Source: Larimichthys crocea
Taxonomy: Eukaryota; Chordata; Actinopteri; Sciaenidae
DNA: 64,000 bases
Direction of reading: 5' to 3'
Assembly (NCBI RefSeq): GCF_000972845.2
Contig: NC_040026.1
Location: 1,418,526-1,482,525, forward strand
In this document: positions 51,601-61,795 of the stretch, piece after piece
Numbering within the stretch: position 1 is the first letter of the stretch
Layout of the letters: each line of letters starts with the position of its first letter
Translations under genes and position numbers: made by a program
Notes under the pieces: generated by a model
Told to the model about the DNA's origin: nothing
The model's database searches: none
Seen by the model: only the letters and a program-made list of their open reading frames with translations

Positions 51601-54600
51601 GCTGTGAATTGAAGGGGAAGCAGGACAAGCAGGACTTTCAGCTTTTGGTTCAGTGCTTTGAGACCATCGGTCTGCATGCTGATCAGATCTCTACCGTCTG
51701 GGCAATCCTCTCTTCTATCCTGCAGCTTGGCAACATGTGCTTCAGCTCCTACGAGGTGCGTTTGTGTAGGAGAGAGAGTGAGGATTAGGCAGATCAGACA
51801 CTGATATCATATGTCGGGTGGTGTTCTTGCTTCAGAGTGAATCGTTTGAGGTGGCTCGTATCTTCAGCGAGGCTGAGGCCAGGAGGGTTGGCGGCTTGTT
51901 GCAGATTTCCTCTGAGGCCCTGCAGACTGTCATCACACACAGGGTCACGGTCAGTAGTATCTCATACACCAGTCAGTCACTGTTCATTTTTCTGTACCAT
52001 GTAAACTGATAAGCTTTCTGGTTCACAGGAGACGACCTATGACAGGATCTACTGCCCTCTGTCTGTGGAAAGTGCCATAGAATCTAGGTAAGAAGGTTTA
52101 CTTAAACTTGGGTTCAGCTGGATGTAAGTGCAATAACAGTGTGCCATTCGTTCGTCCTTCCATCCATTCATTCAGTTTTCTGCCACGTACCTATGGCTTG
52201 GTTTCAGTTGCAGCAGGCCAAGGATGGTAATCCTTCTCCCAAGCCACATCCTCTAGTTCTTCCTGAGTAATCACAAGGCATTCCCAGGGAAAATGTATTA
52301 TGTAATCACTCCAATATGTTCTTGGTCTATCATCTCCTTCTGGCCGGATGGACCCAGAATACCTCCACCTAGATGCAGCCCAATCACACCTACATAAACT
52401 ACCTCAACAATCCAAAGGAGTAGTGGTTCTACGTCTAGATGTATGGAACTTCATTCTTTTTTACGTAAAGTTCCTGTTTATAGGTGCCTGATTTAGCTCT
52501 GTTTGCCAACCCATGTGAAATAAAACATTATGTGAATCTGGAATATGCACAGTGTTGATGTTTGCCATCAATGGTTCCCTCATCACTCCCCACAAGGAAG
52601 CACCATGCAATCACCCTGTCTGAGTTTATTTCACAACAATGAACAACTCGCTGTATATTATCTCTCTTTTAGCTACTTACAAGAGAAATCAACATTTTGT
52701 GTCAAATTATTAATTCAAAAATGTCTTCATCGTGTCACTGTGGTCCTCTAGAATTCATGATCAAAACGATGATAAAAATGATGACAGAAATAACAGAGTG
52801 TAACTTTATAGTTATGCTTTATAATGTTAGCTTTAACTTTTGTCGTACAGGCAAAATGTAACACATGGTGTCTCATTTCATTGCTTCTGTTCATTAGACG
52901 CAATCAAGCTCCCACGTGATGAACTCCAACCTTCAAATCTCACTCCCTCAGATTGTAACACAGGTTCATCATCAGGAGTTACGTTGTAACAGCTGAATAC
53001 TCCACATGATGAGGACATCATGATAAAGACATCATGGGGTGACCTTGATGTGTATAGTCCTTGAAGTAGTTTTAACTTACTGACATGTCTTGCAGAGATG
53101 CCATTGCTAAAGCCTTGTATTCAGTGCTGTTTGACTGGTTGCTGGAGCAGATCAATGACTGGCTGAGCCCCACAGAGATGGACAGCACCGTGGGAATAGT
53201 GGACATCTACGGGTTTGAGGTTGTACTTCTTGCCTGGACTGAGATCTGTAAACAATATCTAAGCATCTGCTTGTGATGCTGGATGTGACATGGCAGCTCC
53301 TCTGTGTTCTCCTGCAGGACCTCGGGGTGAACAGCTTTGAGCAGCTGTGTATCAACTTTGCCAATGAGCAGCTGCAGCACTTTGTTAACAAAGCAGTCAT
53401 CTCCCAGGAGCAGGTCAGTGGTTGCATACTAGATCCATGAAGATCGACTAACCCTCAGGGTACCACTTTCTAATGAGCCTGCTTCATAAATGGTCGATTA
53501 GCTGGGAACAGTGACTTTATCATTTACTGATGCTCTATAGATCAGTTCTAGCAAGAACGTTTCAGTTGCAATGTACAACTGGAGAATTGATGGATTTTAG
53601 TGAGAACACATTTTAATGACTTTGGAAAATATGTTTATTTGCTTTCTGTGGATGACATGAGGTCTGTGTGTTAAGTCTGAAGCCAGAACCAGGAGGTGGT
53701 TAGCCTAGCTTAGCATAAAGATTCAAGGCAGGGCAAAAGCAATCTTGACTCTCTAAAGTTAAAACATATAACTCAGCACCTCTAAAGCTCACTTTTTAAC
53801 ACGCTGTTTCTTGTTTCATCCAGACACAAACAAAAATATAAAAATGAGGTTGTGTTAGAAACTTATGACTGTTTTCTTAATACACTGTTAGTTAGACCTA
53901 TAGAGAAAATAATAATATATTAGGTAATATATAAACTATATAATAAAACATAACAATAAACCACATCTATCATATATGTCTGCTAGAAACAGATCAGATC
54001 TCAGCTTTGAACCGCAGATCAATAAACCGTCTCCATAATCAAATCAATCCTCTCACATTCTGACCTGGAAAAAGTCATTCATGGGATCATTTTCTCCGGA
54101 CTAGACTGCTATAACTCTCTCCTCTCTGTCACTAACTAAAGGTCACTCTCTCACCTCCAACTAGTTCAGTTACGACTGATAAACCCTTTATTAAGGATGA
54201 CTTCAGAAGGTAGTTTCACTTGTATTTCTTTGGAATAATCACATTACAGTGAAAAAGACATTAAAGGACATATTGTATGGCACCTGATCAAACTCAACTC
54301 CAGCTTCACAGCTGTAGTGTTGATTTGTAGAGGACAATATGTGCTGTCTAAATGAAGAAAACTGAACTCTAGTTTTTAATGTTTTGTAATTACAAACATA
54401 AGTTTTAGATTTATGCATGTTGAATCACCTTCCCATGCAGCAACAGCAGCAGTAGCAGCAGTTTCAAACTGGGATCTGCTCCAGTCCAACCTGCTCCTGC
54501 AGGCGAGGAAAGTACCTGCTGCAGCAGTTCAGACCTGCAGATGTAAAAACATGTCAAAGTGTGCACCATCTACAGACAAGGACGTAGCTTCTTCTCATTC

Positions 54601-54901
54601 CCTTATGCTAATTGCTCAACAGTGTTCTGGCTGATCATGTTACTGCAATCACAAACCCAAATCCTCAAACTTTCCTCTTTAACAAAATCATGGATTGCAT
54701 CCTGAAATATCAGCTATTGGTTATGTTAATATGTTATGATGGAGGACTGAAGCCAGGGTTGTCCTGCAGGAGGAGTACAGTGCAGAACAGATCCAGTGGT
54801 ATCCTATGGCACTCAATAACTTCCACTCCTGTCTGGAGCTGATCTCCTCAAGACCACACGGCATCCTCCGCATACTGGACGACCAGACCTGCCTCCCCCA
54901 G

Positions 54902-54987
<86 letters not shown>

Positions 54988-57900
54988 CAGAAAACACAGG
55001 TACGATGAGACATTGTATTATTTTCATACTTTATGAATCAGCACCTTGTTATGGACAAAGAATGCCCCATGTTTAATGAAATGGTTTATATGACAGTACA
55101 CCATGAATATTAATTTAGAAAAAGAAATTACATTCAGAGGAGTTATGGCACAATATTACCAGTTTGTTCTACATCTTACTTTGTGTGAGAACGTGTAAAA
55201 CGTTATAAAGAGTCTGTATGTGTGTTGGTAGCTTACTGTGTTTTCTCATCAGGCCACCGACCATACCTTCCTCCAGAAGTGCCACTATCACCATGGGAAC
55301 AGCCCTTACTATGCCAAGCCCAAGAACCCACTGCCAGTCTTCACAGTCTATCACTATGCTGGAGCTGTCACTTATCAGGTATTGCATCGCACCGCAGTGT
55401 GCAGCAGGTCTGTCAAACAGCAGTGACAACATTTGTATTTAGACAGTTTGAAACACACTCTCTCTGCAGGTCCACAACTTCCTGAATAAGAACCACGACC
55501 AGTTCAGGACAGAAGTGGTGGAGCTTTTCGCCAGGAGTCGTTTAAAGGTGAACTGAAATCAACCCTCACAGAGTGATGATATGATCTGAGCCTCTGCATG
55601 CAATCAGATTACATCAGATCAAATTCCAACTTTAGTTCAAGTTCAAAGTGCTTTACAAGGAACAAACAAACTGAGACTCATAAGACAAAAGAACACTGGG
55701 AAGCTAATCCACAAAATAATGAAACAATTAGACGAAAACACAAGTGATGAATACGGTTTGATTTATTATGATGAATGAAAATTGAAAATGGTTATGTTAT
55801 GCTTAACATAACCATTTTCAATTTTCAGTTTTAGTATTCCCTGTATGCTGTATATGATTTGTCAGACTGGTAAAAGTGTCTCAGTTTATTTATATACTTC
55901 TTTATTTCATGTTTTTTTTTATGTTGCGCTTATGTTGTGTTGTTGTTCTCTCACACGGAAATGATCGTATCATACAGTAATACTGATTTCTGTATCTTGT
56001 TGTTATGACTGAAATTTATTTTCTCTGATCAATTGTTTTTTCTTCTTTGGTTTAAGAATCTTGCATCGTGCACTTATGAGACCTTTTGATATCATTACAA
56101 GATGTTATAATTAACAGAGCCATAATTACAACAGGATGTGTCATATCTCTGTTTCTTTGATCTTGTAATTCAGAGATATGGATATTATGAGTTCTTACTT
56201 CAAGATTCAAGATTCAAGGAGTTTAATTGTGCTTTTATATTTGACACTGTACAGTAACTAGCTGTAGTGTAATGATGAGCGTACCATTTTGAGGCTTTTA
56301 CTGTATCAGTTGATCTAAAAACATATCCATAACCTTTTAAAAACACTGTTACACTGGTGAACTTGTGACTCTGTTTGTGTGTCAGATGGTGTCGGAGCTG
56401 TTCCGAAAGGTTCAGGATGGTTACATTCAGCAGAGAGAGCTGGGCTGGAGAGGGAAGGGCCTCCGCCAGCAGCCCTCAACTGCTGCCTCACACTTCCTGC
56501 AGTCCCTGACCGAACTCACAACCCGCCTGGAGAGGTACCAACGCGCTGACCAGACTGCCTGATACTGAGCTGTCATTTCCAAAGTTGTGGCTCAGCGTGA
56601 GAGCCAGGAGAGTGTCACTAGATGGGATACGGTTTCACTGCATGTGTTTAAAATCAAACAGCTGCGGTTGGTGGAGACTGTGGCTTTAGTAAATGTCATG
56701 GAAAGAAATATGAGAGTAATGATAGTTTGTAATGTTTTCATTTGGTGTGAATCATCACTGAAAGAAATACTACAAGAGATTCACATGCTGAGACATATCG
56801 TAAAGGACTGAAATCAGGATGGTTCATGAAAATCACACATATACATGCAGTGTACTGTTCAATACTCCTTCCACATTCCTAAAGTTATCAGCGCCTCCTG
56901 TTGGTGCTTTTTAGATATTTCATTTCAGTTCTATAAAACAGCTGCACAACCTTCAGATGCATGTAGTTCTGAAGTTTTCTTATGAATAACCTGTGTCAAT
57001 ATTTTGTCTCTTACCTTTTAGATGCAAAACCACTTTTGTTCGTTGCCTGAAGCCAAACTATGTGAAGGTAATAACAGATACTTTACACTGATGTTAACTA
57101 GTATGTTCAATGTATGACAATATCTCACATGTCTTCTGTTAGCTTCCCGGGATCTTTGACATAGACTATGTGTCAGGCCAGCTGAGGCATGCTGGGATGC
57201 TGGAGACCATCCACATCAGAAAAGAGGGTTTCCCCATACGGATACAGTACTCCTACTTCATTGAGAGGTTCTGCAAACACACACACGTAGCATCACAACA
57301 CAAAACAGTATGTATGTATTAGACAAGATTAGATTCATCAATCTTTAGAACATCACTTTAGATCTGAAAAATGATCCCCCAAAAACCCTTTAAGAAAAAA
57401 TCAATGGAGAAAGCCTCAGGAAGTGTAGCAGAGAAGGGATCCCTCTCCCCGAAAAGACAGACCCAAAGTTTAGCAAAGTGACAGCTGAGGGGAAGAGGCT
57501 GTTCCAGCGTCTGATGGTCCTGGAATGCAGAGTTCGTAACACCTCCCAGGGTGGAGGAGGGGAGATCTAGAAAATCTGTGGCCTGGGTGAAGAGCCTCAA
57601 TGGAGTACCAGTGATGCATTGGGTAGTTTTCTCTGCTGTGATTTCTCATCCAAGACAGAGCACTTCTGTGTGTGTGGCTCTTGTGTTGTGCCTTCTTGAC
57701 CAGAGTCATCAAAGTGCTGAGGGTCTTAAGAGAGGTCCCCACATGGGTGTTCTGCCTTTGGTCTTAGTCCACAGTGAACTCTTTGGTCCTCTTGGTGTTG
57801 TGGGGCAGGTTGTGCGTCAACTCACCACACCTCCAAGTGCTGGACCACCTCCCTGTAGGCCGACTCATCATTGAAGATGATCGTATTGTCTGCAAACTTG

Positions 57901-60900
57901 ATAACGGTCTTGAAACCATGTACAGGTATTTAGTTGTTGGAGATGAGGGAGTAGAGGATGCTGGTGTTTAGGGTACTGAACTGAAAAGCATTCTTAAATA
58001 AGTGTTGTTATTGTCAAGGTAGGTGGAGGGTAGTCCTAACGAGGTGGTGGTTAAAATCTCAGATTGTGTTGTGATGTGCGGTGATGTGAATGCTTCGAGA
58101 ATGCTGGAGCGGGAGATGGTAATGGTTTATGGTTTATGGTTTATGGTTTAGGACTCAGGGGCAGGGGGTGAGAACACCCAATGTGTCTGTAGGTTGCTAC
58201 GTCTGTACTGTCTGTGGTATGTTGATATGTGTTTATGGTGCTGTAACCTTCCCTATCTCTAAGACAAATTTCTCCCTGGTGGAGACAAATAAAGAAACCT
58301 GAAACCTGAATTGTAAGACAAGCCAGGACCAGCCTCAAAAACACTTCATGATGGTGGGGGTGAGTGCAGCAGTGTGGTTATGGTTCGCTGGCAGAATTTT
58401 GGCACCAGCGTGGAAGCATATCGGGAAGGCTGCTTGCGCAAGTCACATGCAGGTTGAAGTCTGGTGGTCTGTAGGGAGCACAGCCTCTATGGCACATCCT
58501 GGTTGTTCCTGTCAAGGCGGGCATAAAAAAATTAGCTTGTCAGGGAAGAAGGCGTAGCTGGTTGGGCCTCAGTCCAAAACCAGTCCCTACACCTTCATTC
58601 ATATGTGTATGAAACCCTCTAAACTGAGGCGCAGATGGGAGAAAAAGTTCATCTTATACTGTCACTAATATGGAACAACCACATAAGAATGCATGTTAGT
58701 ATTCTAACGTTTGTTGATAAGCACTAAACACAGTTCACTTGAGGCTGATGGGAATGTCATTAGTTTTTTAGATGTGTGGTCATAAACCAAAGTATTGGAG
58801 ACATTTGGCTAGTTGATGGCACTCGATGAAAAGTCAGAGGATCACCAGTTATTATAATGCCTCCAATATTTTTTCACTCATTATCAGATGACAGAGATAC
58901 AGTATTTATTGGATAGTGTTTGACATGCTCGTGGTCAAAACCAAAAATTTCAACCACATGGTGGTTTCAGACAAAATCTTCTAACGGACCAGAAGAAGTG
59001 ACGGTGGTCAAAAAAAATCAGGTTCGAAAGAATGTGAATGCAACCAACAGAGTAGAGTCTGATGTCTGTTTCTATTAGCAGTGATAGGTCAGCCGGGCAT
59101 GCAGGTCAAGCTGATAGTCAGTTTTAAGAGCACCCTCTGCTGGACTACAAGACAAACTACTTCAAATACTGTGTTGCATGTATAGACTGTAAAATTAAAC
59201 TCAAACCTGTTCAATGCCAGAAGATTTATTTCATGTCCAGTCCAACGAGTAAACGAGGTGTCTAACAGTATCCATGGAGATGAGTGTTTATTGCTATAGC
59301 TGACCTGTTCTTTTATACCGTTGCCCTTGATGCAGGGTACCCAAAAGTGTGACTTTGTCTGGAGTGACACTGTTAGAAGTGACGTTCATGAGTCATCATG
59401 CATACATTAACAAACTCCACTGCATGTCTGCTCACCCGCTCCCATGACCACATCACCGCTGTCCTCCACTGGCTCCTGATTCCACAGCGCATTCAGCTCA
59501 TAACTCCATAACCCTCCATCACCAGGCCTCCCTGACTTGCTCCATTGCCACAATCTATCCCGTAGGCTCTGTTCATCTGATGCAAACCTCCTGACTCACC
59601 AAGCACTGAATCTGGGCCGACAGAGCCTTCTTCTCTGTAGCTGCCCTACTCCCTCTGAAACTCTCTCCCCAGACACATCAGTGACTGTACCGACCTTCCA
59701 ACATTTAAATCTCTGACAAAAACACACCTTTTTATAAATGCTTTCAATGTTTAGCGTAGTCTCATGTGTTTTTAGTGTACTGTTTTATGTTGTTTTGCTG
59801 CTATGATTTTTTTTTAAATGTAAAGTGTCTTTGAGTATTCAGAAAAGCGCTTATAAATAAAATGTATTATTATTAATATTATTAAATCACCTGCCTTCTT
59901 CACATCATCTGATGTATTTAAGATCTTCAGGAACACTTTGAAGACTGAGAGTGTGTTTCTGTGTGACAGATACGGGGTTCTCCTGACCCAGCGTTTGAAT
60001 GAGGCGACAGACAGGCAGCAGACGGTGGCTCTGCTGGACATGGTTGGTGCAGAGGAAGGACAGTACCAGCTGGGACTCACCAAGGTGCCGCCTAACTGCC
60101 CATTCGTGACACTGATTTGAAGGTGCATATTAACATGTTTAGATGTGTGTTTGTGTATGTTAGGTGTTCCTTAAAGAGCTGCTGTACCAGCAGCTGGAGG
60201 AAAGGTGCAGCAGCACTCAGACCTGGGCTGCCATCATCATCCAGAGGAACATCAGAGGCTTCCTTTGCAGGAGGAACTTCAGGTTCTTCAAACAGAAAGC
60301 CATCATCATCCAGAGCCATATCCGAGGACACCAGGCCAGGTACAGAGAGAGGAGAGGAGACGAGAGGAGAGGAGTCAGGGTATCAAGCTACAACTCAGAG
60401 ACATAATGTGCAGTTTGACCTGAGAGGGGGCATGAACTGATGTGATTTTTCTGTCATGTGTTCAGCAACAAAATGACAAAATAAAATAGTCAGTACTTTT
60501 AGTTTTAGTCCCAAGAAGAAGAAAAAAGTTAAGAAAGAAGAAATAAACTTTTTATAAAAGAAGAATGAAAGTAGGAAAGGAGGGAAAGATGGAGAACATG
60601 AAAAGTGACGCAATGCACGACAAAATGAGAACAGTAATTAAACGAGGAAGAAAAGAGAGGATAGAAAAAAGAGAAATAAGAGAAAATATGTACAGAAAAA
60701 CATATAAATAAGTACAGAAGGACGAAATTAATTAAGAAAAAGAACGAAGAAGGAAGAAAATGAACAGAGAGGGAGGAAAGGAAGGGAAGAGTTAATAAAG
60801 AGATCAACATCAGCAAAGTTTTATGAGCTTTTTTTTTAAAGTATATTTTTGGGCTTTTTATGCCTTTAATTGATAGGACAGCTGAAGAGAGACAGGAAGC

Positions 60901-61693
60901 AGGGGGCAGAGAGAGGGGAATGACACACAGCAAAGGGCCGTCTGATGCGGGATTTGAGCCGGGGCCGGCTGCAGCAAGGACTGTAGCCTGCACAACCCAC
61001 TATGCTACCGACCACCCCAAAGTTTTATGAGCTTGTCTTCAATTGAATATAAAATTTTATTTAAGGTTATTAAAGTAACTCGAAGAGCTCTACATAAAAT
61101 ATTTATCAAGAGGCGTTAAGATAAATTATAAAATAAAAGACAATATAAAGAACTGGAAGGAAAATATATAAAAAAGAATGAAGCTAAACTGAATAAAAAG
61201 AGAATAAACAGGAAAAGTTCAGTGCAACAGTCAGGGCCGTGTCTAGCTGTTTGGGGGCCCCTATTTTGTCAAACTCTGAGATTCCAAACCTTTTCATGCG
61301 ATCTGTGGCAATCTGAAGACAGACTAGTCCTTCCTCTACTCAGTATCCAGTCAGCTCACATTAAAGAAAATGTGTGCAGTGAAAGTGTGTTTGTAGTGCA
61401 GAGGGAGAAGAATACAAGAAAAGCCAATGTTGAGAGGTTAGGTTAGGTTTCACCTGAAGACTGAATGAGGTCACAGAGTGATATACTGATGTTGAGCACT
61501 GCGTGTTTGTGTGTTTGTGTTTGTGCGTTTTTCTGTCTGTGTGTTTGTGTGTTTGTGTGTCTGTATATTTGTGTGTTGTCGCCCTCTCTCTTCTTCTAGG
61601 AAGCACTACAAGCGTCTGAGGCAGTGCATCACCCAGTTCTGGGCAGTGATGATGATTACCAGGAACACCATCAAGAGACGGCACTGGAGGAAG
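42645..61693 (+). CDS. myo15b: Unconventional myosin XVB: N-terminal extension, motor and IQ region (3' part outside window)
   Basis: Exons (coding): 42645-45140, 45259-45435, 48476-48540, 48685-48748, 49164-49273, 49435-49509, 49774-49867, 49990-50093, 50223-50286, 51379-51492, 51594-51755, 51836-51949, 52029-52087, 53096-53219, 53318-53413, 54770-54901, 55253-55378, 55470-55547, 56386-56534, 57022-57067, 57143-57267, 59970-60084, 60164-60339, 61600-61693. All phases agree, giving 1653 codons so far. Residues 1-832 are one charged exon, with an acidic Glu/Ser tract about 148-265 and a Lys/Glu/Ala coiled-coil-like stretch about 303-345. The motor starts near 892. It has P-loop GQSGSGKT (997-1004), switch [10 protein letters not shown] (1046-1054), switch II DIYGFE (1269-1274), and a myosin-XV-like [18 protein letters not shown] motifs [14 protein letters not shown] and [13 protein letters not shown] follow. 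Myosin XV proteins are plus-end-directed actin motors of actin protrusions; the tail would carry MyTH4/FERM domains. ATG 42645 has G at -3. MYO15B rather than MYO15A is inferred from llgl2 adjacency. Confidence 0.92.
45438..46370. mobile_element. Non-autonomous hAT element in a myo15b intron
   Basis: The 917-bp element (45446-46362) begins CAGTGTTGAGCAAGTTACTC and its complemented right end begins CAGTGATGGGAATAAGAG. It is flanked by 8-bp duplications ATAGCTAG and ATAACTAG. The left arm and the region inside the right end are built of AGTAACTTGTTACAGTTACT-like repeats, as in a well-known fish hAT MITE family. No transposase ORF remains. It sits directly beside the splice donor of the 45259-45435 exon. 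Confidence 0.85.
45748..45780. repeat. 15-bp perfect hairpin inside the hAT element
   Basis: TGCTGTGGGAAAGTG, loop AGA, then its exact complement CACTTTCCCACAGCA. Confidence 0.9.
46371..48475 (+). other. myo15b intron, remainder after the hAT element
   Basis: AT-rich, no coding exon. It contains a diverged direct repeat: a roughly 75-bp block at 46663-46737 recurs at 47182-47256 (shared GACAAATAAACTTAA and GGATTTTCAGTAACTGTAAC). Otherwise nothing recognised. Confidence 0.55.
48549..48628. repeat. (CA)n microsatellite after a myo15b donor
   Basis: About 39 CA units beginning 9 bp after the exon end at 48540; it fills most of the 144-bp intron. Confidence 0.97.
50690..51235. repeat. Dispersed percomorph repeat
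   Basis: Contains the familiar phrases GACATTCCCATCAGCCTCAG, GGATGGATTGTCATGAAAGT and ATTGTGAGCTTGTTAGCATG, which I recognise from a very common spiny-rayed fish repeat. It is decayed, the class is unknown to me, and ends are approximate. It lies in the 1.1-kb myo15b intron 50287-51378. Confidence 0.5.
52150..52420. repeat. Decayed non-LTR retroelement fragment
   Basis: Starts with CCTTCCATCCATTCATTCAG and continues with CAAGGCATTCCCAGGG and TCTCCTTCTGGCCGG, a degraded form of a common teleost LINE-derived sequence. In the intron 52088-53095; ends approximate. Confidence 0.4.
54010..54185 (+). mobile_element. L2-type LINE fragment
   Basis: Phrases GACCTGGAAAAAGTCATTCA, TCTCCGGACTAGACTGC and CACCTCCAACTAGTTCAG match the 3' part of the L2 reverse-transcriptase ORF as I remember it. 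Short, decayed, and in the intron 53414-54769. Confidence 0.5.
54902..54983. repeat. (CA)n microsatellite starting at a myo15b splice donor
   Basis: The intron opens GGTACACACACA, so the repeat supplies part of the donor sequence. One CG interruption near the middle. Confidence 0.97.
55776..55827. repeat. Perfect 24-bp hairpin
   Basis: The left arm 55776-55799 starts TGAAAATTGAAAATGGTTAT. The loop is TGCT (55800-55803). The right arm 55804-55827 is the exact reverse complement. Located in the myo15b intron 55548-56385. Confidence 0.95.
57300..58600 (-). mobile_element. Decayed non-LTR retrotransposon remnants (antisense)
   Basis: First, 57300-57460 is a worn copy of the repeat seen at 3735-3965 (GGGATCCCTCTCCC). 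Then GGAAGAGGCTGTTCCAGCGT, GTAGGCCGACTCATCATTGA, GTCTGCAAACTTGATAACGG and TCAAAAACACTTCATGATGG match, in reverse orientation, a reverse-transcriptase element very common in teleosts. Frames are broken. A GGTTTAT run interrupts it at 58118-58152. Boundaries are approximate. Confidence 0.5.
58118..58152. repeat. (GGTTTAT)n minisatellite
   Basis: Nearly five tandem 7-bp units within the decayed LINE region. Confidence 0.9.
59400..59885 (+). mobile_element. 5'-truncated L2-type LINE 3' end
   Basis: Phrases ACTGGCTCCTGATTCCACAG, GACAGAGCCTTCTTCTCTG and CTCCCTCTGAAACTCTCTCC are the worn C-terminal ORF of a teleost L2/Maui-like LINE. Its 3' UTR follows (GTAAAGTGTCTTTGAGTATT and AAGCGCTTATAAATAAAATG) with an ATTATT tail. 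In the large intron 57268-59969 of myo15b. Confidence 0.7.
60515..60800. repeat. Purine-rich tract
   Basis: Nearly 300 bp of GAA/GGAA/AAAG-rich sequence on the + strand; the long antisense ORF across it is low-complexity Ser/Phe/Leu and not a gene. Confidence 0.7.
60830..61018 (-). mobile_element. tRNA-derived SINE, inverted copy
   Basis: On the complement this has the same body as the SINE at 14664 (ATGACACACAGCAAAGGGCC and GGGATTTGAGCCGGG here), with the poly(T)/poly(A) tail at its left end. Diverged from the first copy. Confidence 0.7.
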
Positions 61694-61795
61694 GTGAGAG
61701 AGAGAGAGAGAGAGAGGGAGAGAGGGAGAGAGAGAGACAGAGAGACAGAGAGAGAGAGAGAGAGAGGGAGAGAGGGAGAGAGGGAGAGAGAGAGT
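61694..61795. repeat. (GA)n/(GGGAGA)n repeat starting at a splice donor
   Basis: The last myo15b exon in the window is followed directly by GTGAGAGAGAGAG, which runs on as GA, GACA and GGGAGA units for about 100 bp. Confidence 0.95.

Noticed and set aside
57551..57874. 107-codon + strand ORF in a myo15b intron
   Set aside because: It crosses decayed LINE sequence whose coding strand is the opposite one.
60529..60993. 154-codon antisense ORF rich in Ser, Phe, Leu
   Set aside because: Made by the purine-rich tract and the inverted SINE; no homology.
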